Origin: Lachnospiraceae bacterium
GTDB lineage: Bacteria > Bacillota > Clostridia > Lachnospirales > Lachnospiraceae
Assembly (NCBI GenBank): GCA_022510545.1
Contig: JAFLTG010000001.1
Location: 1-64,000, forward strand
Length of the DNA: 64,000 bases
Direction: 5' to 3'
In this document: positions 25,701 through 35,293 of the stretch, piece by piece
Position numbering within the stretch: the first letter of the stretch is position 1
Layout of the letters: every line of letters starts with the position of its first letter
The notes under the pieces: model-generated
Told to the model about the DNA's origin: nothing
Seen by the model: only the letters and a program-made list of their open reading frames with translations
Database searches by the model: none
Program-made: the position numbers and the translations under genes

Positions 25701-27338
25701 ATGAAAAAGAAATTAGTTTCCTTACTTTTGTCAGCTTCTATGGTGGCTGCATTAGTAGGATGCGGTGGTGGTGACACAGGTTCAACACCGGACGCAAGCA
25801 ACGGTAACACATCAACAGGTGACAGTGCAAACAATGAATCAGGTGATTCTGCTGCAAGTAATTATGATTTAACGTCTCTTAATATCGTAGTAGACGGTAC
25901 TTTGACAGCAACACTTGACAATGGTCAGGCTGATTTTGAGGCTCAGTGGGAAGCAGCTGTAAGTGAGGCACTCGGTCATGATATCGATTTGACTATTCAG
26001 CAGCTGGACCACTCAGGATACATTGATGCAGTTGGACGTCTTTTCGCAGGTGGAGATATGCCTGATGCAATGATCATGCCTGCTGCTATGTTCAAGCAGT
26101 ATGCTCCTACAGGACTTCTTTGGGATATGGCAAGTGCATATGACAATGCAGAGTTCCAGTCCAGAATGATCCTTCCGGATGTAAACGAGAATCTTAAGGA
26201 CAGCCAGGGACACCTTTATGGTTTTGCTTACGGTTATGGTAATGGTTGTGTTACTTATGTTAAGAAAGCTTGGCTTGATGCAGTTGGATTAAGCGGAAGT
26301 GATATCAAGACATTTGATGATTACTATGATATGCTTCTTAAGTTCCACAATGAAGATCCTGACGGAAACGGAACAAACGGTGATACCTATGGTGTTATCG
26401 CAGCAGGTTTCCTTGGAAACGAAGCTCCGTATGTAAACTATCTGCCTGAGTTCTGGCAGGATGCTTATCCGGCAATTTATCCCGGTGATGACGGAGTATG
26501 GGTTGACGGATTCCAGTCAGAAGAGACCAAGGCTGCTCTGCTTAGATTACAGAAAGCATATGCAGATGGCGCTATCGACCCTGAGACTCTTACAGCATCT
26601 ACCAAGATTGCTCGTGAGAAATGGTTCTCCAATGACCAGACCGGTTCAGCAGGTGCATTCACATACTGGGCAGGAACATGGTATCAGACACTTACCGATA
26701 ACCTTAAAAAGAACGAAGTTGATTCTGAACTGGTACAGTTAGCTCCTATCGCAGAAGTTGGCGCATACCTCAACAGAGAAGCTCCTGTATGGGTTATCAT
26801 TGATGACGGTGACGGTGACAGCTCTCGTGAGCAGGCAATCTTTGATGCACTTATCGAGACCATGATGGATGGTGACAAAGTACAGACTCTCTGGACATAT
26901 GGTGCAGAGGATGTTCACTGGTCTACAAAGGCTGAAACATTCACAACCAATGCCGGAACAGACGATGCTAAAGAGTATAGTTATGAAGACGGTGAGTTCC
27001 ATCTTAAACAATCACCAAACGATGAAAATACTCTTTGGAAAAAGAACCTTATCGATCCCGCTCTGGTAGTTTGTGAACTTACGAATGGCTATTCAGATTC
27101 AAGTAGTTTAGCTGTTGAAGGTAACAAGTTCTTTACAGCTAACTGTGTAGATGCTCCTACATCTCCTACATCTGAGACTTATACAAATGAAACAGGTACT
27201 ATCTATGATGCACAGCTTGAAGTTGTTACAGCTGTAGTTGTAAACGGCGGTGACGTAGATTCTGCTATGGCTACTTATGTATCCAAAGTAGGCGGTACTA
27301 TTGACCAGATCCTTGAGGAACTTAACTCACAGGAATAA
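25701..27338 (+). CDS. Extracellular oligosaccharide-binding lipoprotein (LplA-like)
   Basis: This 545-aa ABC transporter binding protein begins with a lipoprotein signal peptide ending in LVGC, followed by a Gly/Ser/Thr/Asn-rich linker. The mature part resembles the large LplA/YtcQ-type solute-binding proteins (FDDYYDMLLKF, DPDGNGTNGDTYG). With the two permeases downstream it would import pectin or hemicellulose oligosaccharides; the ATPase is not encoded here and is probably a shared MsmX-type protein elsewhere. Strong AAGGAGG site. Its codons look optimised, as expected for an abundant protein. Confidence 0.88.
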   Translation: MKKKLVSLLLSASMVAALVGCGGGDTGSTPDASNGNTSTGDSANNESGDSAASNYDLTSLNIVVDGTLTATLDNGQADFEAQWEAAVSEALGHDIDLTIQQLDHSGYIDAVGRLFAGGDMPDAMIMPAAMFKQYAPTGLLWDMASAYDNAEFQSRMILPDVNENLKDSQGHLYGFAYGYGNGCVTYVKKAWLDAVGLSGSDIKTFDDYYDMLLKFHNEDPDGNGTNGDTYGVIAAGFLGNEAPYVNYLPEFWQDAYPAIYPGDDGVWVDGFQSEETKAALLRLQKAYADGAIDPETLTASTKIAREKWFSNDQTGSAGAFTYWAGTWYQTLTDNLKKNEVDSELVQLAPIAEVGAYLNREAPVWVIIDDGDGDSSREQAIFDALIETMMDGDKVQTLWTYGAEDVHWSTKAETFTTNAGTDDAKEYSYEDGEFHLKQSPNDENTLWKKNLIDPALVVCELTNGYSDSSSLAVEGNKFFTANCVDAPTSPTSETYTNETGTIYDAQLEVVTAVVVNGGDVDSAMATYVSKVGGTIDQILEELNSQE

Positions 27339-27373
27339 TCAGTTTAACTGAGTAATAAAATAAGTATTTATTT

Positions 27374-27405
27374 GGTAGCTGTTCTGCGGCAGCGGAACAG
27401 CTATC
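27374..27405 (+). promoter_or_regulatory. Stem-loop between the binding-protein and permease genes
   Basis: TAGCTGTTCTGC pairs with GCGGAACAGCTA (one G-U pair) around a 4-nt loop, with no T-run after it. Such hairpins often protect the binding-protein mRNA and lower permease expression. Confidence 0.6.
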
Positions 27406-27588
27406 ATTAAATAACTGAAAATTGAATATATTTATATGAATTTTGTTTTGACTCATAAGGGCTTATGAGGGTTATGGAGTTGTTGAGGTATTTTGGTATA
27501 TCTTAATTAATTTTCCGGTCATCATATTATTCCGGTGACTGAAAATAATGGGGATAATGTATTAGGCATGAGAAAGGAAGAGAACGGT

Positions 27589-28554
27589 ATGAAAAAGAAT
27601 AAGAAGGTAATTACGTCTACGGGTGTACCGGTACGTGAGAAACCGTTAGGTGTCCGTATCTGGAATAACAAGGGATATTACGTAATGTTCATTCCTGTTT
27701 TGATAACTGTTTTAATTATGAATTATTGGCCCATGCTGGGTATACGCTTTGCATTTTATGATTACAAGCCAGTTGGAACACCGTCTTGGGTCGGACTTGA
27801 GCACTTTACGAAGATGTTTGGAACGACAGCCTTCTGGACTGCGTTTAAGAATACATTGCAGCTTAGTATTATGAAATTGATTCTTGATACTACTGCATCA
27901 GTAATTGTTTCGGTTTTCCTTAATGAAATGGGTAACCTTATAGCTAAGAAATCTTTGCAGACTGTTATTTATCTGCCTCACTTTATGTCTTGGGCAGTTG
28001 TTGCTTCCATTTTCAGCTTGCTGCTTTCTCCTTCCGCAACCGGTATGGTTAACGGATGGTTGAAGGATTTGGGAATAATAGCAAGAGATCAGTCAGGTAT
28101 TTACTTCCTGGCAGAAAAATCATGGTGGAGACCGATATTCTATCTTATAAATATGTGGAAGGAAACAGGTTGGGGAACTATTATCTTTCTGGCAACACTT
28201 TCCGGTATCAATCCTGAATTGTATGAAGCAGCGGACATTGACGGTGCAACACGTATGCAGAAGATACGTTATGTCACACTCCCTGCCTTAGCTAATACAA
28301 TTGTAACGGTTCTTATACTGAACCTCGCAAAAGTTATGAATATGTTTGAATCCGTATTCGTACTTTATAACAATGCAGTATATGATGTATCAGATGTTAT
28401 CGCTACATATATCTATCGTCAGTCATTTGCGATTGCCTTACCTAATTATGGATATACCACGGCGGTTGGTCTTTTCAAATCCTTAGTGGGCGGCGCGTTG
28501 GTAATTATTTGTAATCAATTAAGTAAGAAAGTACGTGGTCGTGGTATCATTTAG
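27589..28554 (+). CDS. ABC transporter permease (LplB-like)
   Basis: This 321-aa integral membrane protein has about six helices and the EAA loop LYEAADIDGATRMQKIRYVTLP that contacts the ATPase. It is the first of two permeases of a carbohydrate uptake ABC system of the LplB/YtcP type. The start is set at ATG 27589, which has AAAGGAAGAG upstream; the longer ORF-track start has no good site. The second permease begins 11 bp after its stop. Confidence 0.9.
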   Translation: MKKNKKVITSTGVPVREKPLGVRIWNNKGYYVMFIPVLITVLIMNYWPMLGIRFAFYDYKPVGTPSWVGLEHFTKMFGTTAFWTAFKNTLQLSIMKLILDTTASVIVSVFLNEMGNLIAKKSLQTVIYLPHFMSWAVVASIFSLLLSPSATGMVNGWLKDLGIIARDQSGIYFLAEKSWWRPIFYLINMWKETGWGTIIFLATLSGINPELYEAADIDGATRMQKIRYVTLPALANTIVTVLILNLAKVMNMFESVFVLYNNAVYDVSDVIATYIYRQSFAIALPNYGYTTAVGLFKSLVGGALVIICNQLSKKVRGRGII

Positions 28555-28565
28555 GAGGTAGAGAT

Positions 28566-29408
28566 ATGAAATCAAAAAAGAAGATAAAAGTATTTGACGT
28601 AGTCAACTATATTGTATTTATAATACTCGGATTGGTTATCCTGGTTCCTATTTGGAAGGTACTGATTGACTCCCTTAATGCGGTAGGTGTATATCAGTTC
28701 CGTCTTTGGCCCAGCCAGTTTACTATCGATGGTTACAGGACCATTATCGAGACTAAACTTTTGTATAAGCCGTTTTTGAATTCCGTTATTACAACGATTC
28801 TCGGCACTTTTCTTGGTTTGATGCTTTCCACACTTGCCGGTTATGTGCTGGCACAGGAGGAACTGCCGGGTCGTGCATTTCTTGCATACATACTGTTGTT
28901 TACCATGATCTTCTCCGGTGGTATGATTCCTGAATACCTGGTAATGAAGAAACTGGGACTTGTAAACAGTATGTGGCTGCTGGTATTTAAGCACGGTGTT
29001 AACGTATATAACTTTGTACTTATGAAGAACTTCTTTGAAGGTATTCCGGCCAGTCTTTATGAGGCTGCTAAACTTGATGGATGTTCACCAATGGGAATTT
29101 TCTTTAAGATTGTACTTCCGCTTTCAAAAGCAGCTCTTGCATCAATCGGTTTGATGTTTGCGGTTACGGTATGGAATGACTATTCAACAGTTAAGATTTA
29201 TATAACAGATCCTAATCAGGTTAACTTCCAGTACAAACTGAGAAACATGATTATGGATGGTGATACTCCTACCACTGCGTACAAAGTATCGCAGTCTACA
29301 CTGTTCAATGCAGGTATTATTGCAGCGATTCTGCCATTTATGGCATTGTATCCGTTCTTACAGAAATATTTCGTAACGGGTGTTAATATCGGAGCAGTTA
29401 AGGAGTAA
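28566..29408 (+). CDS. ABC transporter permease (LplC-like)
   Basis: This 280-aa permease has six membrane segments and the EAA motif LYEAAKLDGCSPMGIFFKIVLP. It is the partner of the preceding permease. It ends with FLQKYFVTGVNIGAVKE, a conserved ending of this subfamily. AGGAGG lies 7 nt before the ATG. The downstream acetylesterase gene starts only 17 bp later, so it belongs to the same operon. Confidence 0.9.
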   Translation: MKSKKKIKVFDVVNYIVFIILGLVILVPIWKVLIDSLNAVGVYQFRLWPSQFTIDGYRTIIETKLLYKPFLNSVITTILGTFLGLMLSTLAGYVLAQEELPGRAFLAYILLFTMIFSGGMIPEYLVMKKLGLVNSMWLLVFKHGVNVYNFVLMKNFFEGIPASLYEAAKLDGCSPMGIFFKIVLPLSKAALASIGLMFAVTVWNDYSTVKIYITDPNQVNFQYKLRNMIMDGDTPTTAYKVSQSTLFNAGIIAAILPFMALYPFLQKYFVTGVNIGAVKE

Positions 29409-29425
29409 TATACTTGGAGGTAGTA

Positions 29426-30115
29426 ATGGCAACGATATATTGGGCCGGTGATTCCACTGTACAGTATAATGGCATAAAGACATATCCTCAAACAGGTATT
29501 GGTCAGGTGTTTAACCTGTTTATAAAACCGGAGATAAAGATTTCAAACCATGCCAAGAACGGCAGGAGTACGAAAAGCTTCATAGATGAATCCAGACTGG
29601 AGCCTATTTATGATAGTATTACGGAAGGTGATTTCCTTTTTATCCAGTTTGGACACAATGATGAGAAAAAAGATGATCCTGCGAGATATACAGAACCTTT
29701 CGGAGAGTTTGTAGAAAACCTTGAGAAGTTCGTAAACGTGGCAAGAAATAAAAAAGCATATCCGGTGATTATAACACCTGTTGAGAGAAGAAACTTTATA
29801 GATACGAGTGTGACGACAGAGTTTAATCACGATGAATATGTAAAAGCAATGAAACAGACGGCCGAGAAGCTGGATGTAGCGTTGATTGATTTAAATAGTA
29901 TGAGTCGTGAAGAACTTAAGAAAAAAGGTGTCGAAGCATCTAAAGACTGGTATATGCATTTACCTGAAGGCGTATATCCATATCATATGGAAGGACTTGC
30001 CGATAATACTCATTTAAAGTATGCAGGCGCGGTAGCTTATGCCGGATGCATTGCAAGAGGTCTTAAAGAATTAGGTGGAATCTATGAGGAACTTTTACTT
30101 GAAGATTTGATTTAA
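29426..30115 (+). CDS. SGNH-family rhamnogalacturonan acetylesterase
   Basis: This 229-aa SGNH hydrolase has the nucleophile block WAGDSTVQ at the N-terminus, NGRSTKSF (block II Gly), FGHNDEKK (block III Asn) and DNTHLKYAGA with the catalytic Asp and His. This combination is that of rhamnogalacturonan acetylesterases, which remove acetyl groups from the pectin backbone. There is no signal peptide, so it would act on imported oligosaccharides. The ORF track starts at TTG 29414, but ATG 29426 with GGAGG 5 nt upstream is better. Confidence 0.85.
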   Translation: MATIYWAGDSTVQYNGIKTYPQTGIGQVFNLFIKPEIKISNHAKNGRSTKSFIDESRLEPIYDSITEGDFLFIQFGHNDEKKDDPARYTEPFGEFVENLEKFVNVARNKKAYPVIITPVERRNFIDTSVTTEFNHDEYVKAMKQTAEKLDVALIDLNSMSREELKKKGVEASKDWYMHLPEGVYPYHMEGLADNTHLKYAGAVAYAGCIARGLKELGGIYEELLLEDLI

Positions 30116-30122
30116 AGAAATT

Positions 30123-30160
30123 AAATGGCTTGGGTTATGAATATGACCTAAGCCATTTTT
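30123..30160 (+). terminator. Terminator of the importer/acetylesterase operon
   Basis: AAATGGCTTGGGT pairs with ACCTAAGCCATTT with one mismatch and ends in TTTTT. Confidence 0.85.
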
Positions 30161-30194
30161 GATATATGGGAGAACTTGGAAAGGAGATAGGTCT

Positions 30195-31814
30195 ATGGAG
30201 AGTTTATGGAAAGCGGATTTAGGAGACGGTAATTACAAGAATCCGATATTGTTTGCAGATTATTCGGATCCGGATGTGATAAGGGTGGAAGATACATATT
30301 ATATGACAGCATCGAGCTTCAATTATGTGCCGGGGCTGCCGATTCTTACATCCGGGGATTTGGTGAACTGGAAGCTGGTTAATTATGCTCTGGATAAGAT
30401 AAATTATGATAAATATGATATACCGCAGCATGCAAAGGGAGTATGGGCTCCTGCGATTAGATATCATAACGAGCGTTATTATATATATTACGGGATGCCG
30501 GATGAAGGGATTTTTATGGTGAGTACCAAGGATGCGCTTGGTAAATGGGATGAACCGGTATTGGTGCTTGAAGGAAAAGGCTTGATTGATCCCTGTCCTT
30601 TCTGGGATGATGACGGTAAAGCTTATATAATCCATGGCTATGCCAAAAGTCGTATAGGTTTCAAGAGTTATCTGGGTATTTTTCCTATGTCTTTTGATGG
30701 AACCAAGGCTATAGGAGAAGACCATATTCTTTTTGACGGTGTAGAAACCCAGCATACAATTGAGGGACCCAAAGTATATAAGAGAAACGGGTATTACTAT
30801 ATTTTTGCACCGGCAGGAGGTGTGAAGCAGGGCTGGCAGACTGCACTTCGTGCTAAAAATATTTATGGACCCTATGAAGAAAAAGTTGTTATGAAGCAGG
30901 GAAATACTCCGATTAACGGACCTCATCAGGGAGGACTGGTTGATACGGTAAACGGTGACGAATGGTTTATTCATTTTCAGGACAGGGGGCTTTATGGGCG
31001 TATAGTACATTTGCAGCCTGTGGAATGGGTAAATGACTGGCCGGTTATAGGAATAAATGCCATAGATGGCTGTGGGGAACCTTGTGAAGTTCATACAAAG
31101 CCCAATACGGGAATTGTAGAGGGCATCACCTCTTTGGAAGCTTCGGACGATTTTTGTACAGGACTCGGAGACAGTACAGCTGAGGGTGTTGATATTGACG
31201 GTAATGGGGCTGGCAATGGCAGGTTGAACCTCATGTGGCAGTGGCTAGGCAATCCCAAAGAGAACTTCTATTCATTGACTGAAAGAGTCAATTTCCTGAG
31301 GTTATATGCTTTAAATACATCAGGCAAACCTGAGCCAATCTTATGGGAGAGCGCCAATGTACTGACACAAAAGCTGGTATGTCCTTATTTTAAAGCAACT
31401 GTGTCAATGCATATGACACATCTGTCAGAAAATGAGCAGGCCGGAATGGTCATTATGGGAGGGCATTATGCCTATCTGGCAGTCAGAGTCATAGACGGAA
31501 AAAAGACACTTGTTTTTGCTATGGCCTATAGTGACGGGGATAATATTAAAGAGAAAGTTACTTCATTAAAAGTGCTGAATGAAGATGATGAAAAGATATA
31601 TATGACTTTTGTTATGGAAAGTAGTGGTAATGAACCCGAATTTAAAGTATACTATAATTTAGAAGGTAGTGAGGAAATAAATGTTCCTACAAGCTTTATG
31701 CCATCCGATCACACCTGGGTCGGGGCTAAGATAGGACTTTTTGCTAATGTGACAGAAGAAAAGGAAAAGGGTGGATATGCCGATTTTGAATATATCCATG
31801 TGACTGCCCTATAA
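30195..31814 (+). CDS. GH43 beta-xylosidase / alpha-L-arabinofuranosidase, two-domain
   Basis: This 539-aa enzyme starts with a five-bladed propeller GH43 domain. The catalytic residues are visible as Asp in ADYSDPDVI (base), Asp in GLIDPCPFWDDDG (pKa modulator) and Glu in IEGPKVYKRNGYYYIF (acid). A C-terminal concanavalin-like (beta-xylosidase C2) domain covers roughly residues 330-539. It should remove arabinose or xylose side chains inside the cell. The start at 30195 has AAAGGAG upstream. It contains a TTGAC-N7-GTCAA palindrome (31275) and a TGACA-N4-TGTCA palindrome (31414) in the second domain. Confidence 0.87.
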   Translation: MESLWKADLGDGNYKNPILFADYSDPDVIRVEDTYYMTASSFNYVPGLPILTSGDLVNWKLVNYALDKINYDKYDIPQHAKGVWAPAIRYHNERYYIYYGMPDEGIFMVSTKDALGKWDEPVLVLEGKGLIDPCPFWDDDGKAYIIHGYAKSRIGFKSYLGIFPMSFDGTKAIGEDHILFDGVETQHTIEGPKVYKRNGYYYIFAPAGGVKQGWQTALRAKNIYGPYEEKVVMKQGNTPINGPHQGGLVDTVNGDEWFIHFQDRGLYGRIVHLQPVEWVNDWPVIGINAIDGCGEPCEVHTKPNTGIVEGITSLEASDDFCTGLGDSTAEGVDIDGNGAGNGRLNLMWQWLGNPKENFYSLTERVNFLRLYALNTSGKPEPILWESANVLTQKLVCPYFKATVSMHMTHLSENEQAGMVIMGGHYAYLAVRVIDGKKTLVFAMAYSDGDNIKEKVTSLKVLNEDDEKIYMTFVMESSGNEPEFKVYYNLEGSEEINVPTSFMPSDHTWVGAKIGLFANVTEEKEKGGYADFEYIHVTAL

Positions 31815-31895
31815 GAAAATATCGTATGAACCAATTTGTGAGGCTTTTAAAACCGATTCAAAATCTTGCAGGTTGAGCAAGAATGGGGGATTAAC

Positions 31896-33866
31896 ATGAA
31901 TTTGGAGGAGGCTATTAAAAATCAGAGTTTAGATGATGTAATAGCTGTTGTGGAGCAGGATTTAAATTGTGTTGACGGCACAACTAAGGACGGTATTCCG
32001 TTGTTTATGTATGCAGCACAGACCGGAAACTTTCCTATTGTAAAATATATAATTGAGTATACAAGAGCAAGTATGAATACGGTAGATGAAGAGCATAGGA
32101 ATATACTGCATTATGCTGCAATGTCCGGAAATCCGGAGATTAATCGCTATCTTGTGGAAAAAATCGGTATGGATATAACCTCGGCTGATAAGAATCTGGT
32201 GACCCCTTATCAGATTGCCTGGGAAAAGGGTGATAAGGAGCTGCTTGCGTATTATGAGAAATGTGTAGGCGCTGCTTACGAGGATATGTATCACAATCCG
32301 ATACGTACCGGAATGTTTCCGGACCCTTCGATTGTCAGGGTGGGAGAAGATTATTATATGGTAAATTCGTCTTTCATTTTCTTCCCCTGTATTCCGGTTT
32401 CACACTCTAAGGATTTGATCCATTGGGATATTATCGGTTATGCCATTACCAATCCGGAATGGGCTGCTCTGGACGAGCTTGAGGGCGGCAGAGGATACTG
32501 GGCGCCGGATATTTCTTATGATAATGGAACTTTTTATATTACGGCCACATACCGTTTGAATGATACGGGAACGGTATATAGAAAACAGATTGTAGTTTCT
32601 TCCGATAAACCGGAGGGACCATACTCCAAACCGGCTATAATAGATGTTGACGGCATAGACCCGTCGCTCTTCCATGAGGACGGCAGACATTATATGCTCA
32701 TAAACAGAGGAGCCAGGATTCTTGAGCTTGACAGTGACTGTAAAAGTAAATTGACCGAACCGGTCATGTTGTATTACGGTGATTACAAACGTGCACCGGA
32801 GGGCCCTCATCTGTTGAAAAAAGGTGGATATTATTATCTTTTCCTTGCTGAAGGAGGAACCGGTCAAGGACATAGGATAACAGTGGCAAGAAGCAGGGAA
32901 CTAATGGGAAATTATGAGCCCTGTCCCTATAATCCGATTATGATACAGAGCGACAATAAAGCAGCGCTTCAGCGTTGCGGACACGGCAAACCGGTATGTA
33001 CCCAAAACGGTGAATGGTACATGGTATATCTGTGCGGGAGAATGATTGAAGATAAATACAGTATACTGGGACGTGAGACTGCACTTGATCCGATTACCTG
33101 GACAAAGGATGAGTGGCCGATTGTGAATAATCTGAACGGTCCAAGTGCATTGCAAATAAGGCCTGATTTACCTAAAACGGCACCGGTGTCACATATGACA
33201 GATGTGTCATATAAGGTAAATGAGTTATGTAGTCAAGATAAGGGATTGCAAACGGGATTGACTAATCGAGTCAAAATATTTAATAACGGTATACCTAAAG
33301 ATTTTGTAACACCAAGACCGCCGGAGAAAGATGGAATAAGCTGTAAAGACGGAAAACTGATATTAAAGGGAAGCTGCTATCCGCTGTCAAGTATGAATGC
33401 CAGAAACATCCTGTTAAGAAGACAGAGTGATTTTTGCTTTAAAGCGGAAGCTGAGTTTAAGGTTCCCTTCCTTGAAGACGGACAGGAAGCAGGTATTACC
33501 TGCTATTATGATGAAAATACCTGGGTATGTTTCTTTTTCTCAAAAGAGAAGGATACTTATTTCATACAGGTAAAAGAGCATATTTATAAAGAGGATATAT
33601 GCCATAATAGGGAAGTGGTATGCAATCCGGAAGGAGTAAGTTATATACTGGGAGTTGATACCAAGTATTTGCAGAGAAGCTTTTATTATGGTAAAGTAGG
33701 AGGAGAGGTAAAAACAGTAGATGAACTTGCTTCTGTATATTATCTGTGTGATGAAGGTATTGCCGTAGGTAAACGCTTTACGGGAGCTATGGTAGGAATG
33801 TACGGATATGCCGGAGAAAAACCTTTATTTATAGAATATGAAGATTTTCGCTATAAAGGGTTATAG
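31896..33866 (+). CDS. Ankyrin-repeat / GH43 fusion protein
   Basis: The first ~120 residues form about three ankyrin repeats (DGIPLFMYAAQTGNFPIVKYII, RNILHYAAMSGNPEINRYLVE, NLVTPYQIAWEKGDKELLAYY). A GH43 domain then begins at FPDPSIVRVGEDYYMV, with DGIDPSLFHEDG and PEGPHLLKKGGYYYLF carrying the expected Asp, Asp and Glu. A C-terminal lectin-like domain completes the 656-aa protein, for which the same specificity as the previous gene is likely (arabinan or xylan side chains). There is no signal peptide. Start ATG 31896 has GGGGGA upstream, within a repeated leader. TGACA-N4-TGTCA (33196) and TTGAC-N7-GTCAA (33258) lie in the linker. Confidence 0.85.
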   Translation: MNLEEAIKNQSLDDVIAVVEQDLNCVDGTTKDGIPLFMYAAQTGNFPIVKYIIEYTRASMNTVDEEHRNILHYAAMSGNPEINRYLVEKIGMDITSADKNLVTPYQIAWEKGDKELLAYYEKCVGAAYEDMYHNPIRTGMFPDPSIVRVGEDYYMVNSSFIFFPCIPVSHSKDLIHWDIIGYAITNPEWAALDELEGGRGYWAPDISYDNGTFYITATYRLNDTGTVYRKQIVVSSDKPEGPYSKPAIIDVDGIDPSLFHEDGRHYMLINRGARILELDSDCKSKLTEPVMLYYGDYKRAPEGPHLLKKGGYYYLFLAEGGTGQGHRITVARSRELMGNYEPCPYNPIMIQSDNKAALQRCGHGKPVCTQNGEWYMVYLCGRMIEDKYSILGRETALDPITWTKDEWPIVNNLNGPSALQIRPDLPKTAPVSHMTDVSYKVNELCSQDKGLQTGLTNRVKIFNNGIPKDFVTPRPPEKDGISCKDGKLILKGSCYPLSSMNARNILLRRQSDFCFKAEAEFKVPFLEDGQEAGITCYYDENTWVCFFFSKEKDTYFIQVKEHIYKEDICHNREVVCNPEGVSYILGVDTKYLQRSFYYGKVGGEVKTVDELASVYYLCDEGIAVGKRFTGAMVGMYGYAGEKPLFIEYEDFRYKGL

Positions 33867-33883
33867 AGGTTGTAATAATTTAA

Positions 33884-35236
33884 ATGGCTAAAAATAATAA
33901 TCGTGAAATTTTATTAAACGGAAGCCTGGTCAAGGCGATAATGATACTTACCGTTCCGGTTGTAATCAACAGCTTTTTACAGACAATGTATAATCTGACC
34001 GATACATACTGGCTTGGGAGACTGGGAACGGAAGAACTTGCAGCAATTAACCTTGTAACGCCTATGCAGAATATTGTGTTGAATTTCGGTTCCGGAATTA
34101 CCGTAGCGGGTTCAGTGCTTATTTCACAGTATCTGGGTGCCAAAAAAGATGATGATGCAAGGAGCATGGCCAATCAGATATTTGCCTGTGCATTGATTTT
34201 TTCCCTGATATGCGCCTCCGTATGTGCGCTGGCAACGCCTGCCATTGTAACATGGCTGGGGGCGGAAGGTGAAACCTGGAGCTGTGGTAAAACTTATCTG
34301 CAGCTGGTTATTCTGGATATGCCGTTTTTGTATACTGTAAATATTTATGCGGCAATCAACCAGGCCCAGGGAGATACTTTAAGGCCGATGTTTCTTAACC
34401 TTGGCGGTATCGTTTTAAATATGATACTAGACCCGCTTCTTATGGTAGTACTCCATATGGGAGTGGCAGGTGCGGCATTGGCCACTGTAGGAGCCAAGGC
34501 GGTTCCGGCTGTAATAGCCTTTGTTTTATTGCTTAATAAGGAAAAAGATGTTTACTTAGACTTAAGAAAACTTAAATTTGAAAAAGAAAAGCTTAAAAGT
34601 ATTCTTGTAGTAGGACTTCCGACCGCAGTCGGCGGCAGCACTATGCAGTTTGGCTTCCTTTTAATGAGCAGGAATGTGCTTAAATACGGCACACAGGCAA
34701 TGGCAGCCTATGGAATAGGAAATAAGATCAACGGTCTGATTACGCTTCCGTCCAATGGAATAGGTTCGGCAGTTGCAACCATTGTGGGGCAGAATGTAGG
34801 TGCCAAACAATATGAAAGAGCTGAAGAGGGATATCATCTCTCTATGCGTATAAGTGTGATTTTTCTGTTTGTGGGTGGTATGATACTTTCAAGGATGCCT
34901 ATATCGACCGCAATAGTCAAAATATTTTCCGACGATATACAGGTAATAGAAATGGCTGCAGAGTTCTTAAGTATTATGGCATTCTGGTGTTTTGCCAACG
35001 GTGTTTATAACTCCAGTATGGGGCTTTTTCAGGGAAGCGGGCACACAGAGGTTACAATGATAATAGATGCCGCAAGGCTGTGGGTATTTAGATTTGCAAC
35101 CCTTTTTGTCTGTGAAGTATGGCTGCATATGGGAGTGCGCAGCGTATGGTATTCCGTAGTCATCAGTAACGGACTGTCAGCAATAATATTATTTATAGTA
35201 TATAAAACAGGATATTGGAAAAAGAAACGAATTTAA
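33884..35236 (+). CDS. MATE family efflux transporter
   Basis: This 450-aa protein has twelve predicted membrane helices. It begins with KAIMILTVPVVINSFLQTMYNLTDTYWLGRLG, the usual MATE start, and ASMGLFQGSGHTEV-type sequences (here SSMGLFQGSGHTEVTM) in the second half. MATE proteins export cationic drugs or metabolites using sodium or proton gradients. It is encoded between carbohydrate genes with only a 17-bp gap from the ankyrin-GH43 gene, so it may be co-transcribed; a role in exporting sugars or their products is speculative. Confidence 0.9.
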   Translation: MAKNNNREILLNGSLVKAIMILTVPVVINSFLQTMYNLTDTYWLGRLGTEELAAINLVTPMQNIVLNFGSGITVAGSVLISQYLGAKKDDDARSMANQIFACALIFSLICASVCALATPAIVTWLGAEGETWSCGKTYLQLVILDMPFLYTVNIYAAINQAQGDTLRPMFLNLGGIVLNMILDPLLMVVLHMGVAGAALATVGAKAVPAVIAFVLLLNKEKDVYLDLRKLKFEKEKLKSILVVGLPTAVGGSTMQFGFLLMSRNVLKYGTQAMAAYGIGNKINGLITLPSNGIGSAVATIVGQNVGAKQYERAEEGYHLSMRISVIFLFVGGMILSRMPISTAIVKIFSDDIQVIEMAAEFLSIMAFWCFANGVYNSSMGLFQGSGHTEVTMIIDAARLWVFRFATLFVCEVWLHMGVRSVWYSVVISNGLSAIILFIVYKTGYWKKKRI

Positions 35237-35293
35237 AATAAAATTTTATAGAATATATAAGAAAAAAATATATAGAAAGGAGCAGTATTAGCA

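Noticed and set aside
28594-28606. TTGAC-GTA-GTCAA as another member of the 17-bp palindrome family
   Set aside because: The spacer is 3 bp instead of 7, so it may be chance.
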